Source of the DNA: Luidia sarsii
Lineage: Eukaryota; Echinodermata; Asteroidea; Paxillosida; Luidiidae
Length of the DNA stretch: 64,000 nucleotides
Direction of reading: 5' to 3'
NCBI GenBank assembly: GCA_949987565.1
Contig: OX465107.1
Span: 5,904,112 to 5,968,111, forward strand
Shown here: positions 53,096-64,000 of the stretch, piece after piece
Layout of the letters: every line of letters starts with the position of its first letter
How positions within the stretch are numbered: the first letter of the stretch is position 1
Translations under genes and position numbers: made by a program
The notes under the pieces: generated by a model
What the model was told of the DNA's origin: nothing
The model's input: the letters and a program-made list of their open reading frames with translations, nothing else
The model's database searches: none

Positions 53096-56000
53096 GTTAG
53101 TGCCATGGTAGCCGTGTTGGTCGAACCGACCCCGGCAGCGACTATAGTATGAATGCTTAGCAGACCATTTGGGTGGCCACCATCTTAAGGGCTGGATAGC
53201 TCCGATTGGGGAGAGCGCTGGTATGCAAAACCAGAGGTCTTGGGTTCAAATCCAGTCACGGATTTCTTTGTCATTTTTTAAAGAATTGTCCCAAAGTTAG
53301 CAGTCGGTATCTTTTAAAATTTGTTGGACTTAAATTGAAAAAGCTGCATCCACTTTGTGTGTGATCCCCGAGGTGCTGTAGCCAGGTTTACAACCATTGG
53401 TTGCTTGCATCTGAATGAAAGCAGGGGGTGTGATACCTGGAGATATACGGCAGTTAATGGTTGAATTGCTTCAGACTGGCGCCCCTACCCAGGCAAAGGC
53501 TAATAGACTCTTTGGGAGGCCACCATCTAAGGGCTGGATAGTTCAGATAGGAAGAGCGCTGGTACGCAAAACCAGAGGTCTCGGGTTCAAATCCCAGACA
53601 GACATTGTTTTCTTTGACAATTTTTCAATTCGATGAATGATAATCTCAAAATTGAGTGGGCCTGACATTTAGATCCTTGCAGGACCTTTCTCAAAGGCAG
53701 AAATGCCTTTATCCCTTATCCCTAGTCTTTCCGACCTTTGAGAAAGAAAGCTCCTGCTAGGATCGAAACTTAATGCCCCTCTAAATTTTAAAATTTGCAT
53801 TCTGGTCATTTTAGTTAGTAGGCTTATAAGCACGTTGTGTATATTAATCGATGGATAATAAGTTAATACCAATTTGTGATTAGCATTTTATAAAAACAAC
53901 TCTCAACATAATGTTTGAGACCCACAAATCGACTCCGAACAGGGAAAGAGCCAACGGCATTGTCCTGTAACTGTGACTGATTTTTTTTTTTTTGGCAGGT
54001 CTTTCTGCCAGCGCGTCCTGCCGTTGGGCGGCAAGTACTGGGGCGGTTCCCTGACCGAGTACGGCGGCATCGGGGCGCTGGCCTTCTCCGGTCGACAGCG
54101 AGTGAGAGACCTGGAGGTCACCCGGAGTCACCGGCACTACAGGAGCGGACTCAGCAAGTAGTGAGTCTATGGCCGTTTTCGAAATGAAGGCTTAGGCTCG
54201 GGCTTCTATAGGCTTCGGGCATATTTATCTTCCTCGTTATAATATCACAGGCATCTAAATACAAGCGTTTGTCCTCAGTTTCTTGGTGAATACCCTGTAC
54301 CTATCGAGCCAACAAACCTTCAAAATCGGAAACAAACCACAACCTGGATTTACAGGTTCTGTCAGACGGAGACGAAGCCTGAGCCCGAGCCCGAGCCTAA
54401 GCCTTCATTTCTAAAACGGCTATATAGTCGTTATAATGTTTCATTGGTTCCCGCCTCTTTCTGTTTTTCTTTCCTTCCTTCCACGGGAATTGTTCCTATT
54501 TTCGATGAGTGTCGTTGTCTCCGCAGCAAACACCGTCACCTTTACCATCACTATACACCCTAAAAGAGATTGGTTGAAAAAAAACTACCGAAGTAGTTGG
54601 TTGACCTCATATAGCCTATTAGTTGTGTTGTACCAATGTATTGGTTAATGAATGACTAATACGTTGGTTGCCCAGTATTAAACCAATCCAATTGAGCGAA
54701 AAAACAATCGATTAGCCATCTAACATTGGTTATTTCAAACAATCTGTTGTTAGGGTGATATATAATTATGATCACCTTTATCGACACCATCACCAGCTCG
54801 TCCTTCCCATTCTCGAAACACTTTCAATATTACCAATCCTCCTCACCTTCCCCTTCCTTATTCTCTTCCTCCTCTTCCTCATCCTCCTCTTCCCTCCTTA
54901 ACCCCGTCCTCTCCTTTCGAAATGCTTCCGATCTTTCCAATAATTCTCCTCTGCATTATCATACTCCACTCAAGCCTGTAGCCTGTATTCCCCAAAACCC
55001 TGCTCACCCGATCCCGTCAATGATCAACCCCACACCGACCCCATGAACACCATCACCACAACGACACGATCTCCCACGTCTCCATCGTCTTCCCCGCTCT
55101 CAAAATCCTTCGTCCGCATTCTCTGCATCCTCCTCGTCCTCCTCCTCTTCCTACCCCTCCTTCAATCTCTCCCCCATCACCCCCCCCCCTCCTCCTCATC
55201 GTCATTTTTGAATAACCAAAAAATGGTGGAAACTGCTCACTCACTACTAGCAGGACCTTTCTCGAAAGCAAAGGGTTTGCCTTCGAGAAAGGTCCTGCTA
55301 GGATCGAAACGTCAGGCCCTCTAACTTTTGAGAATCCCGTTTCTGATATAGGCTATACTTGTTTTCCACCATGCCGCAAAATATGCCGGCATATGGACAC
55401 AATATCATTTTTGCGTCGAGGGAGGTGTAATTCAGTGACGGTTTGCCTAATTTCTGTACATTCTCATCTTTGCAAAACGATTGAAGTCAGTAACCGCCGC
55501 TCTACAGACTCGAATCCAGCGGATGGCCCCCGACCCGCTCGGCGGTCAAGTGCATGGTTAAGACACCTGCACTAGAAAGCAGGAGTCGCAGGAACGCGTC
55601 CCGCCCGTTCTGCATATCAAAGCACTGAGCACGTTCTGTTTGGTCCCTTTGCGTTTGAATAGCCTGACCGATGTCCAGTCGCATCGCCGGACGAGACTCC
55701 ACCTCAGCGAGTGTCGACTCAATGACCAAATGTAAGTCCACGATATTTCCGGTCCAGTTGAGGAAAGCCCCCAATTATTAGAGTTAAAGGCGAAGGATTG
55801 CCACAGTTTGTGTGGTAAACCATTAAACATTCCAAACAAAAAATCCTGCGAAGGTTTTGGCTCAAACGGTAATCTGTGAAAGTAGAAAAAGGAAAAAAAC
55901 CGCCACGGTTTTCTCACCGTTCTGAAGTGTAAGAAATAGTTTATTACTCGCGAGTAATAAACTATTTGTCGATGTTTGAGTGAAGATTTCTCGTGAAGTA

Positions 56001-59000
56001 CCGCATCCCAGACCGTCAGATTTCAACATGAGGATTCTATCATGACCATCTGCAAACTGTGTAAATTAGAGGGAAATCTGTGGACATCGATGTTTTCCGA
56101 TCTTCCTTGTATTGGGCCTTTAAATCATTCATCGATGCTATCAGCGGCAGGTAATTATATAAGCGAGGCAGTGTGCTCTGGGTATAATATATACCCATGG
56201 CTAATAAAGGCAGCAGTGAGCCACGTTCAGAAGCCACTCCTTGACAAGGCTAGTATGAAAAGTAACCGGCTATCGCCGTACGATGCACACCTACTCTGTT
56301 ATCTCTACATTTTGAGATTCAAATCACTGGTCCACACTGCCTGGTTTGCAGCCTCTGAAAATGGCCCCTTGATTAGTGACGCTTTTTTTTAATGCATTAG
56401 GAATGCCGAAGAAGCAAAACGCACTGTTCTTTTGATCGTTGAAATGTTCTTCCATTGTTTGCTTTCAGTCTCCCTGCGCCTCCTCACGCCGATGTCAGCA
56501 AGTGAGTTCCAAAAGCAATCCGTGACTCGTCGCCTTTGGAGTAAATTTGTTTAAGAATTGCATTCCCTTAAATTGGTTATATAGGGCTTTGTATTCCTTT
56601 AATGTATAAATGCTCAAGAATTTAGATCTTACAGCAGGACCTTTCTCAAAGTCAGTCTGCCTTGGAGAAAGTTCCTGCAAGGATCCGAACGTAAAGACCG
56701 TCTATTGTGTTTTGGTCATGTACGGTAAATCAGCAAACAGTTTACAACGTGTTTTTTGTATACATTTATCCACCTTATCACTGATATGATATCATATTTA
56801 GGGTCGGTTTTTTAAAAATTAACCTTAGCATGACCTCAAAGGCAGAAGGACAAATCTGTAACTTAAGGATTTCGTCAATTTAACAGGAATCAATCAGACG
56901 ACCATCTTTTTGATGATAAATCCAGTACCGGGCCTAGTTGCAACATTATTATGTGGTGACTGATATAATTATATGCATAAAGAGAGACACAGGACTTGAC
57001 AGAGTTGAAGAGGCGAGGACTGCATGCCATGCTGGACAGATTAGTGTGGAGGGGATTCGTCCATGACACCCGAGTAGGCATCGGTTAACTGTCTGTGGTC
57101 GAAATGAAGGCTATGACATGTAGGCTCGGGCTCAGGCTTCGTCTCCGTCTGACAAAACCTGAAGGTCCAGGTTGTGGTTTGTTTCCGCATTTACAGTACA
57201 GTTTAGGTCCTCATTTTGAAGCTTTAGGCTTCATATGAGTCAGGACTCCTAGGTAGGAGCCTGGTGAAACCAGTCTTCGACTGTGTTTCTCTTTTAATCT
57301 GCTCAATAGAAAGATCATTCAGTAGTCCTGAGATACCTATCCAGGGATCTCGATAGTATGGGACTCTAGGGATAAAAAATAAACTAAGCTTGGTCAAATT
57401 TGTATTTTCCCTACGACATATATGAGCTATGTATTTCAGATACTGGACATTAATATAATCCCGTAGTGGTTGACTTTTTGTTATGCGCTCTAGATCAATA
57501 TTAGCAAAGCAAAGCAAAATTTGAAGGATTGTTGGCTCGATAGGAACAGAATATTCACCAAGAAAGTGGGGCCAAACGCTTGTTTTTAGATGCCTGTGAT
57601 ATTATAACGAGTAAGATAAAATACGCCCGAAGCCTAAGCCCGAGCCTAAGCCGGCCTGTGCTCTCAAATTAGTAGTAATAGAAGTAGTAGTAGTAGTAGT
57701 TGAAGATGTGACATTTTTCCTTTGTTTTCTTCTGTCCGGAAATGACGACCTCAAGATTGAACTGGCAGCGCAGCGACCCGTGGCCGGACAGTCAAGCCTA
57801 CGGCACGCACCGCTCCATCTTCGAGGTTTTCCCCACCGTGAAACAGGGTCAGCCGTCCCACGAGCAAGCAGGTGCCGACACGGTGTCCCTTCCCCTGTGG
57901 CGGATTATTCCCGGCGAAGTGAAATCCGGTGCTGATAATCACCGCAATCACGGCGGGGAATGGTGTAAAACCTCACCCAAATACAATCTCACCAAATCTC
58001 GATCCCAAATTTAAAACTTGGCAAAGAGAACTTTGACTGGACAGGATCCCGGTCCAGTCAAAGTTCTCTTTGCCAATCTTTCAATTTGTTCAAAAGATCC
58101 CTGTCATTTTTTCTCCTTTGATTGTTTGACTCAGATCTCGATCCGTGCAATGATTTCCGAGCTTCTGAAACCCCACTTCTTTCACGAAATTTATTTCACG
58201 TCGTCGATTCACGTTGCATTCGATGCAAAGTCTCCCCGTTCGGCTTTATCTTTGTGAGATCGTTTATTGTTAAAAGAAAACGAAATCGAATTCCCCGTAT
58301 AACTTTCATGTGTACAGAGTACAATTCAATACCCTGTAAGTAATTGCAGTTTCATGGTTTTTCGATTTCAGAATCGCATCGCAACAGCACAGGCTCTGAT
58401 GCCAAGGTACGTGTCAAATTAAGCGAAGACAAGAAAGCTATGCAAACAATTAATGCTGTAAATTGCTCGCTAACTTAAATGACCAATCTAAACAACATTT
58501 AGAGGGCCTGTCATTTTAGGTCTTAGCTGGACCTTTCTCAAACGATTCCGATTTTGAGGTAGATTGTTACACATCGATGTTTATCTTGAGTCCGTCTGAG
58601 TTGGGGATCGGAAGTAGGCCTAAAGCTTCAAGGTTGGTCAATGCATAGGCCTGTGTCTCCTTGCTCTATGGTTAATTGCAGTATTTCCATAACGTGTATG
58701 TGTGTTATTGAATTATAAAGCCGCTCAGGAAGACGACCCAGAAAGCCCTGGTTGATCTGAGCCAGAAGTTGTACGACAGGACACTCTACCAGGACTCCTA
58801 CCTCAATTACCCAGGCCAGCGTGTCGGCCCGTCGGCCCCGGCCCATGAGACCCAGGCAGATGAGGACGGCGAAACTGAGGACGGCGGCGAGAGCGACCAA
58901 GGCGAGAAGTCTCCCGAAACCGACGGGAGCGAGGATGAGACCGACGGGGAACAGGACGAAGCTTCGCCCGCGTACGCATCGGCCGGGGAGACCCCGCCGA

Positions 59001-60600
59001 ATCTCGACGTGGGCGCGGAGGGCCGGCGTTCTAACCCGGGCCCGCAAACCGTCAACAGCGCCACCACGCGGCCGCCCGACGGCGACGACGGCGGGCCCCA
59101 GAGCATGGAGGAGACCGTCCGAAGGTTCCGGGTGGCGCCGAACCGGCAGATGCTGGGCGTTGGTCCCTGCTGGCCGCCGGGCGCCAGCTACGTGGTGGAC
59201 GCCATTCACGGCGCCCAGCTGGTGGAGAGGCCGGACATTACCCGACCCACGCCCGTCCACCACGACCGCTCCCCAGCCAGGCCGGCCGGGGAGGCGGGCC
59301 TGAAGATGGGCCAGCGTCTCCTGTCCGCCAGATCGAGGCTGGTCGCCAAGCGAGCCGCCGACGTCACCTCCGAGGATCAAACAGCAGTCGGGTTCGGCCT
59401 GCCGCCTGCTCGCACGTCGAAGGACGAGTTCCTGAGGCGGAGGATGCGCGACCGCGACGATGATCACGTGCAGCAGCAGCCGTCCAATCAGGACGGCGAG
59501 GAGAAAGCCGCTCCGACCAATCACGGCCCCCAGATCGCCCGTCCGTTGGGCGACGATAGCCAGAGGGAGGGCTTCAAACTCCCCACCGTGGCGACGGATC
59601 CGAAAGCCGACCGGAGGCCTCTCGATCCGCCGGGCGTCTCCCGGGCGTCGCTGGTCCTGCCGCCGGCCCCGCTAGCCGACTGCCTGCCCACCACCGGCAA
59701 CCGAATACCACACAGACTGGGCTTGCGCTACAAGACGGAGGCCCACAAACGGTAGGCTGCGGCTGCTCTGCGGTCACGACGATCAGGGCCAGAATCCCGA
59801 GGACCGGGAAGGGGGTTCGGTTGTTTCTGTTTTCCCCTGAAGTCGTTGTGAACATAATTTGTTCACTCCATCACCTAACCTCAGCCCGTAACTCTAACCT
59901 CACTAAAATCGCTAGCTAAGGATAATCTCAGTGGAAGAATAGTTGACCCTATCAATCCGTGGATAACGATTGCGACCGCCAAAAACGCGCCACTGGATCA
60001 ATGGTTCTTGCGTTGGTTCCCCACACCCGATAATTCCTGCTACCTGTATTATTATAGTGGACTGAGCAGGGATACCTGTGCCCCCACGTATTAGACTGCG
60101 ACTGGTGGCCAACCTCAAAACTTACTGTCATGGGCCGTTTCCCCCTCCCCTAAAAAATCGCAACTTCGGGGGTCACAATCATACTTCAAGAAACGAAAAC
60201 AAAGCAATAGCACCCCCTGCATAAAAATTATGCATAAGTGATGTAGAAAGATGTTACCATAATACATCATATTGTTAGGGCCTACAGCGCTTTAGACTAA
60301 TTCCCTATAAAAAAAAAAAAATCCTTAATCTACGGGACATCAAGCTAGCACCTCTAAATATTTCATTCTTCTTTCTTTCGTTTAAAGTTTCGGTCCACAA
60401 CGAAGAGGTGATTCCCCTCCCCCTCTCCCTCTCTCATTCTTTCTCTCCCCTCTCCTCTCTCTCTTTCTTTCTCCCTCTTTGTCTATCTCGTCAGATATCA
60501 CCTGATGTATCCCGATGACATACCGGACCTGAGAACCAACTGCAAAGATGGGAAGAAGTACTTCTTCTTTAATTTCCACTCGTCCGTCTTCAGAGGATAA
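52953..60600 (+). CDS. Uncharacterised 560-aa protein, 7 exons
   Basis: Exons: 52953-53095, 53999-54160, 56469-56501, 57756-57928, 58372-58406, 58721-59751, 60495-60600. Phases agree at all six junctions (total 1683 nt). The ATG is in good context (CACCATGG). Conserved-looking parts: SSDLFTPYREPRVTLPTIG, LGGKYWGGSLTEYGGIGAL, TSRLNW/SDPWPDSQAYGTHRSI region, and the C-terminal YHLMYPDDIPDLR with KYFFFNFHSSVFRG. A long charged and probably disordered region (about 225-280, Glu/Asp-rich) and a Pro/Arg-rich region (about 280-520) separate them. No signal peptide, membrane span or enzyme motif is seen. Aromatic/proline-rich short motifs and the X-box suggest a cilium or sperm-axoneme protein (inference). 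I do not recognise the family. Confidence 0.78.
53160..53645 (+). mobile_element. Tandem tRNA-derived SINE, forward
   Basis: Two tRNA-like units, at 53189-53262 and 53530-53602, with a body between them. Each has GGGCTGGATAG, AGAGCGCTGGTA, loop GCA between CTGGT and ACCAG, and GGTTCAAATCC. It lies in the first intron of the 560-aa gene. Confidence 0.8.
53640..53830. mobile_element. Fold-back element copy
   Basis: GGGCCTGACATTTAGATCC and GGATCGAAACTTAATGCCC arms, with TTTAAAATTTGCATTCTGG outside. Confidence 0.7.
53999..54160 (+). CDS. 560-aa protein exon 2
   Basis: Strong T-tract acceptor TTTGGCAG and donor GTGAGT. Encodes FCQRVLPLGGKYWGGSLTEY and HRHYRSGLSK. Confidence 0.85.
54171..54425. 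mobile_element. Inverted-repeat element, GAAATGAAGGCTT family
   Basis: GGCCGTTTTCGAAATGAAGG and, inverted, CCTTCATTTCTAAAACGGC form the ends. The interior matches 34307-34555 in the reverse sense. Confidence 0.75.
54835..54900. repeat. CTC/TCCTCC pyrimidine tract
   Basis: TCCTC-rich tract in an intron of the 560-aa gene. A similar tract is at 55125-55205. Confidence 0.7.
55205..55345. mobile_element. Fold-back element copy
   Basis: TAGCAGGACCTTTCTCGAAA faces TTCGAGAAAGGTCCTGCTA, followed by GATCGAAACGTCAGGCCC. Confidence 0.75.
55510..55640 (+). mobile_element. Second tRNA-like SINE family, forward
   Basis: GCTCGGCGGTCAAGTGCATG (A-box-like), AGAAAGCAGGAGTCGCAGG and AAAGCACTGAGCACG; related to 26150-26300. 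Confidence 0.55.
55790..56119. mobile_element. TIR element, copy of 6508-6866 with damaged left end
   Basis: The body matches 6508-6866 from GATTGCCACAGTTTGTGTG onward, including TTATTACTCGCGAGTAATAA. The right end GGGCCT is followed by TTAA; the left terminal repeat is missing. Confidence 0.75.
56469..56501 (+). CDS. 560-aa protein exon 3 (micro-exon)
   Basis: 33 nt (acceptor CTTTCAG, donor GTGAGT) encoding LPAPPHADVS. It is supported by phase at both sides. Confidence 0.6.
56610..56760. mobile_element. Fold-back element copy (degenerate)
   Basis: TTACAGCAGGACCTTTCTC faces GAGAAAGTTCCTGCAAGGAT. Confidence 0.55.
57085..57655. mobile_element. Interrupted GAAATGAAGGCTT-family element
   Basis: Left end GGTCGAAATGAAGGCTATG and right end AGCCCGAGCCTAAGCC. 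About 330 bp of unrelated sequence near 57205-57530 interrupts the part matching 34307-34555. Confidence 0.6.
57756..57928 (+). CDS. 560-aa protein exon 4
   Basis: Encodes LNWQRSDPWPDSQAYGTHRS and LPLWRIIPGEVKS. The acceptor CCTCAAG is weak but in phase; donor GTGCTG. Confidence 0.7.
58017..58078. repeat. Near-perfect short palindrome
   Basis: TTGGCAAAGAGAACTTTGAC and its inverse are separated by about ten bases (GGATCC centre). The sequence resembles the 3' flank of the SINE family. Confidence 0.8.
58372..58406 (+). CDS. 560-aa protein exon 5 (short)
   Basis: 35 nt, acceptor CGATTTCAG, donor GTACGT, encoding SHRNSTGSDAK. Confidence 0.65.
58721..59751 (+). CDS. 560-aa protein exon 6 (large)
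   Basis: 343 codons, markedly GC-rich compared with flanks. Starts PLRKTTQKALVDLSQKLYDR. It then has an acidic stretch (DEDGETEDGGESDQGEKSPE) and RRFRVAPNRQMLGVGPCWPP, and ends LGLRYKTEAHK at GTAGGC. Confidence 0.85.
60405..60480. repeat. TCTC/CCCTCT pyrimidine tract before the last exon
   Basis: C/T-rich tract that ends 14 bases before the acceptor of the exon at 60495. Confidence 0.8.
60495..60600 (+). CDS. 560-aa protein last exon
   Basis: Acceptor CTCGTCAG. Encodes YHLMYPDDIPDLRTNCKDGK and KYFFFNFHSSVFRG with TAA. Confidence 0.82.
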
Positions 60601-63600
60601 CTCTTACCACAAGAGGGCGCCATTCACAACCTCCACTAATTTTCGCTTAGAATTACTGCATCAGAATCGAATGGCAATGTCTGGAAATAACACGGTTGAA
60701 TATTGAATTGAAATAATATCAAACTAACGGCTGGAGCCGATTCATATAGGCATGTGGGTTATTTACAGCCTTATACAAGCAATTTGGGTACTGCTTAAAT
60801 TCATTCTCCTCTGATTAATTTCATTTTCATTTCATTTATTTGATTCTCAGGTAGTCAACTGGCACAAGCCCAGAACTCAAAACAAACAATAGAAACAAAC
60901 ATGAAATCCAATCAAACATTCTAATGTAAATTGGCCTAATTATAGTAATAATTCCCCTGAAGGATTGCCTAAAAGCGAACTAAATCACTGTCCAGAGCCT
61001 AAAATGTTTACAGTAATTAAAGAAAGAAAAAATAAATATATATACTGCTATACACCAAAATGAATAACACAATTCTTCTTTACTACTAGATTACCGAAAT
61101 AAAAAGAACAATACCAAATACAAAATTACAGCAAATGTTTATCTTCATTAGGTCGATCAGACAATCTTTATCTTTATTGAAAAAAACTGAAATAATATTT
61201 TCTTTGGCGTACTAGATTGTTACTTCATATGGTGCTTCGATTACTCATAATTATAAGCATTAAAGTGTACTTGTTATTCCCAGCAGTTTATAGAATAAAC
61301 ATCGCAGTGGGCAAACATTCGGAATCTTGGCGCTCATTCGATTCGTCTGTAAATGGCATAATTTCGAAGTTTCATTTCGGAAGAAGCAAAATAATAATCT
61401 GCGATCTCGCGAAGGAGAATGGTGACACCTGTTTTCCCCGCTGGCAAAGGAACAGCCAAACTTGCCGAGCTGCATGCACGCACGTTCACGCTGTGTGCGG
61501 CTGGCAGTAGCAACGCAGCCATGCGTGACGGGAACCACTCCATTGACTCCAATAATTATTTGGTTGTATTGAGTGCGCGATTTGAACTCAAGGATTCCGC
61601 AACTGTCACAGCATAATCCGTGAATATCGCCAGGATTCTCCGGGAAGACAGAGAAGCTTGCCGTTGTCCCCTTTTCGTCCATCGAGTCCGATCGGGAGAG
61701 GGGTGGATCATCACGGCCGAAGAGGTTAGTTGTCTGTCCGCGGCTCATTTCCATCGATTTTTGTCAACCGCTGCACTCTGTCACCGGCGCTCGGTTAGAT
61801 GGATTGTTTTCATGGGCGAATTGTCAACATGACACAAAGTTCATAATATAACGACTATGTTACTGTTAGTACATATTATACTTTGTTATATGTACGAGTT
61901 GACTAGTTGTAGTACAGTACTCAGTAGTTAATTCCTCAATAGTATTACTATTAGTTTTACTAGCTAAATTTACATTAGTTTGGAGGTGGACATCTTCTGT
62001 TGTTAGGCCGTGCCTTTGTACATGTACACGCGTACCGTACCGGCCTACTTCTCTTCGCTACTGTGTTGTGGGCGGTGGCACTGTTCTCACTGTTACAACA
62101 AGTGCATAATTATGATCATGTCTTTGATAAATGAAGTCGAAAGAATTTGTAGCATTACATTGTTACAATTGTCACCTTCACCGCTGTCATTAAACCTAGT
62201 ACTGTAGTAGTAGTAGTAGCAAGGGGCTGAGTACTGTGTTTTTCTAGTAAGTTTGAGTAATTCACATCACATTTCATCAAGTCAGTGCAAGTCCTACCAA
62301 CCTACATTACTACAGCACGCATTGTTTGCAAGACACATTAATAATTAATGGCATTATATTGATGAGCTAGCCGTCCATGTTGTGGTACTTGAACAAAAGA
62401 CCATACAATTCGCCAATAAATAGGCAAAATAGATGACAGTATCCATGCTTTAGTATGCTATTGCTATTGCTAATTCTGTTGGTCGGGGCTGTTGAGTTTG
62501 AAAGGCTCACCCCCGATTCCTTCAAGTCACTGGAGTGAAACTTGCCATAGAGTGTCTATGGAGTGGTCATGATATTGTTCACTTTTAAAAATAATATAGT
62601 CAAATGAATGAGTGAAAATTTATCAGATGGAGTTGCATGAATTTATTACTACTTACTAGTTCTAAATTAGTTCGAGTAACTTGGACCTTTACAATCGCCC
62701 TTTTAAACAAAATCTTATTTTTTTTTTAAAGGGCGATTGTAAGGGTCCAAGTTATTCGGACTAGTTCTAAATAGATTCCATCCAAAAATTTAAATCAATT
62801 TCTAATTTTGCTGTGAAATGATAATTCATAAACTTCATCATTCACGCCTGAAGTAATCTTTCACTCCAGGGAATAACTTGGTCTGCGTGACGTCACTCAG
62901 ACCAAGTGAATACTACATGTAGGCTGTAGCTCTATTAATTAGTATTAATAATACTAATTACCGATAGCAGTAGGAGCACTGAATATTGTACAATTTGTAC
63001 AATTTGTTTCAGGTACTTAGTAAGTACTGCAGTTGTACATGTACATCTTTACTACATGTCTGTCTGTGTTTTTATGTTTGTATAAAAGTCGCTAATTATT
63101 TACCGGTAAGCAAGTGCTAATCTTCCCCATATTCTTTGCCCTGCCCACTTTCCAAAACAAGTCATTAACCAAATTGCATGCATTCAACCGTATATATAAT
63201 ATTTTACCGATAGCAATACAATATTTCTGAGTCACATAATTTCTCTCGATGCAAAGTGATTTGTGGGACTCGGTGACTCGGCATGATTTTTCTTCTGTGA
63301 CGGATGGGATGCACAATATAGAACTTGTACATGTATTCAGATTGGAATAGTATCCCCAGGGCCCAGTCCTTCTTGTACGAAGTAAATCTATTATTTTGGT
63401 ATACACAGGGGTTCAGTCAGTGCAAGCTGATTACTTAGTCCTCATATAACAAATTGTAAATGGTAAATTATCCACTATAGTAAGAACATGTACATTGTAG
63501 TAGGCCCTATACAATTCATTGAGGTTTGCCCTGCTGGACGTGATCACCGCTGAGTGCTGAGTGCTTAGAGCTTTGCCCGATGCCTGATGAAAAAGAAATT

Positions 63601-64000
63601 TCAGGCAGCTCGTAGTGGGATAATAAACTATAATACACAAGTATGGAGATCTGTGCATGTATTTCAAAATGGTTCACCGAAAGGTTATACATATACATGT
63701 AGAGGAAGTTCTCCATATAAATGTATCACATTTTCCTATGATATTAAACACCACTTGAGTTTTGCACAACTGTATTTAAATACCTGGGTGTGCATAATAA
63801 TGATGAAAGCCATAGATGGTTTCAAGTTACAGAGTCAACTCTGCTGTGACTGAATGACCCTGAGTTCTTCACAATTTTTTTCTTTTTTCTACTAGTCAAA
63901 GTGAATTTCTGTGTCTGTGCATGTACTGTGTGGGGGTGTGTGTGTGTGTGTGTGTGGAATGACAACGTGGGAAAATATCTTGCCGGCCTTGCATAGATGA
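60601..64000. other. Gene-free right end
   Basis: AT-rich flank. Visible items: possible LINE-tail-like sequence at 60825-60970, a GC-richer patch at 61410-61750, a fold-back with TTGGACCTTTACAATCGCCC and its inverse at 62673-62765, TAGTAG triplets at 62205-62220, a SINE fragment at 63540-63620 and a GT run at 63934-63954. No exon could be supported. Confidence 0.45.
61031..61036 (+). terminator. Candidate polyadenylation signal of the 560-aa gene
   Basis: AATAAA about 430 bases after the stop. Other A-rich hexamers are nearby, so the choice is uncertain. Confidence 0.3.

Noticed and set aside
53189..53602. Functional tRNA-Cys genes
   Set aside because: Acceptor stems do not pair and the same unit is dispersed with a shared body, so these are SINE heads.
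61410..61750. A possible first exon and promoter in a GC-richer patch
   Set aside because: No confirmed downstream exon in the window and no recognisable protein; too weak to call.

Overview
The window is eukaryotic nuclear DNA from an invertebrate animal. Coding exons are short and GC-rich, they are separated by GT-AG introns, and the DNA between them is AT-richer and crowded with mobile elements (MITE-like fold-backs, tRNA-derived SINEs, LINE fragments), satellites and microsatellites. The gene set and the repeats suit a marine metazoan such as an echinoderm, hemichordate, cephalochordate or mollusc. I cannot fix the phylum from the sequence alone.

Layout. (1) 510-19251, + strand: the last 18 exons of an annexin gene. 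Splice phases match at all 17 junctions and give 827 visible residues, ending in a complete four-repeat annexin core. An ankyrin-repeat block and a lysine/glutamate-rich linker precede the core, which is an unusual fusion; the 5' end lies off the window or was not found. (2) 22828-26984, - strand: PRELID2, a PRELI/MSF1-domain mitochondrial lipid-transfer-type protein, in six exons, lacking only a short first coding exon. It converges with the annexin gene. (3) 28653-41277, + strand: GSKIP (138 aa), two exons split by a 12.2-kb intron full of transposons. (4) 50593-51610, - strand: a complete two-exon gene for a 161-aa protein I do not recognise. (5) 52953-60600, + strand: a seven-exon gene for a 560-aa protein I do not recognise, head-to-head with the previous gene across 1.34 kb that contains an RFX X-box-like site. 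(6) 60601-64000: no gene recognised.

Repeats dominate the rest. They include long pyrimidine tracts lying directly against three annexin splice acceptors; 145-bp, 189-bp, 42-bp, 29-bp and 17-bp tandem arrays; a fold-back family with about 15-20 copies; a pair of 536-bp TAA-flanked MITEs; a pair of larger elements with similar ends that carry the same ORF; and fold-back repeats containing a perfect copy of the metazoan histone-mRNA 3' stem-loop sequence.

The genes do not form a pathway. The most notable items are the ankyrin-annexin fusion, the ORF-bearing transposon pair, the histone-type stem-loops in repeats, and the divergent uncharacterised gene pair.
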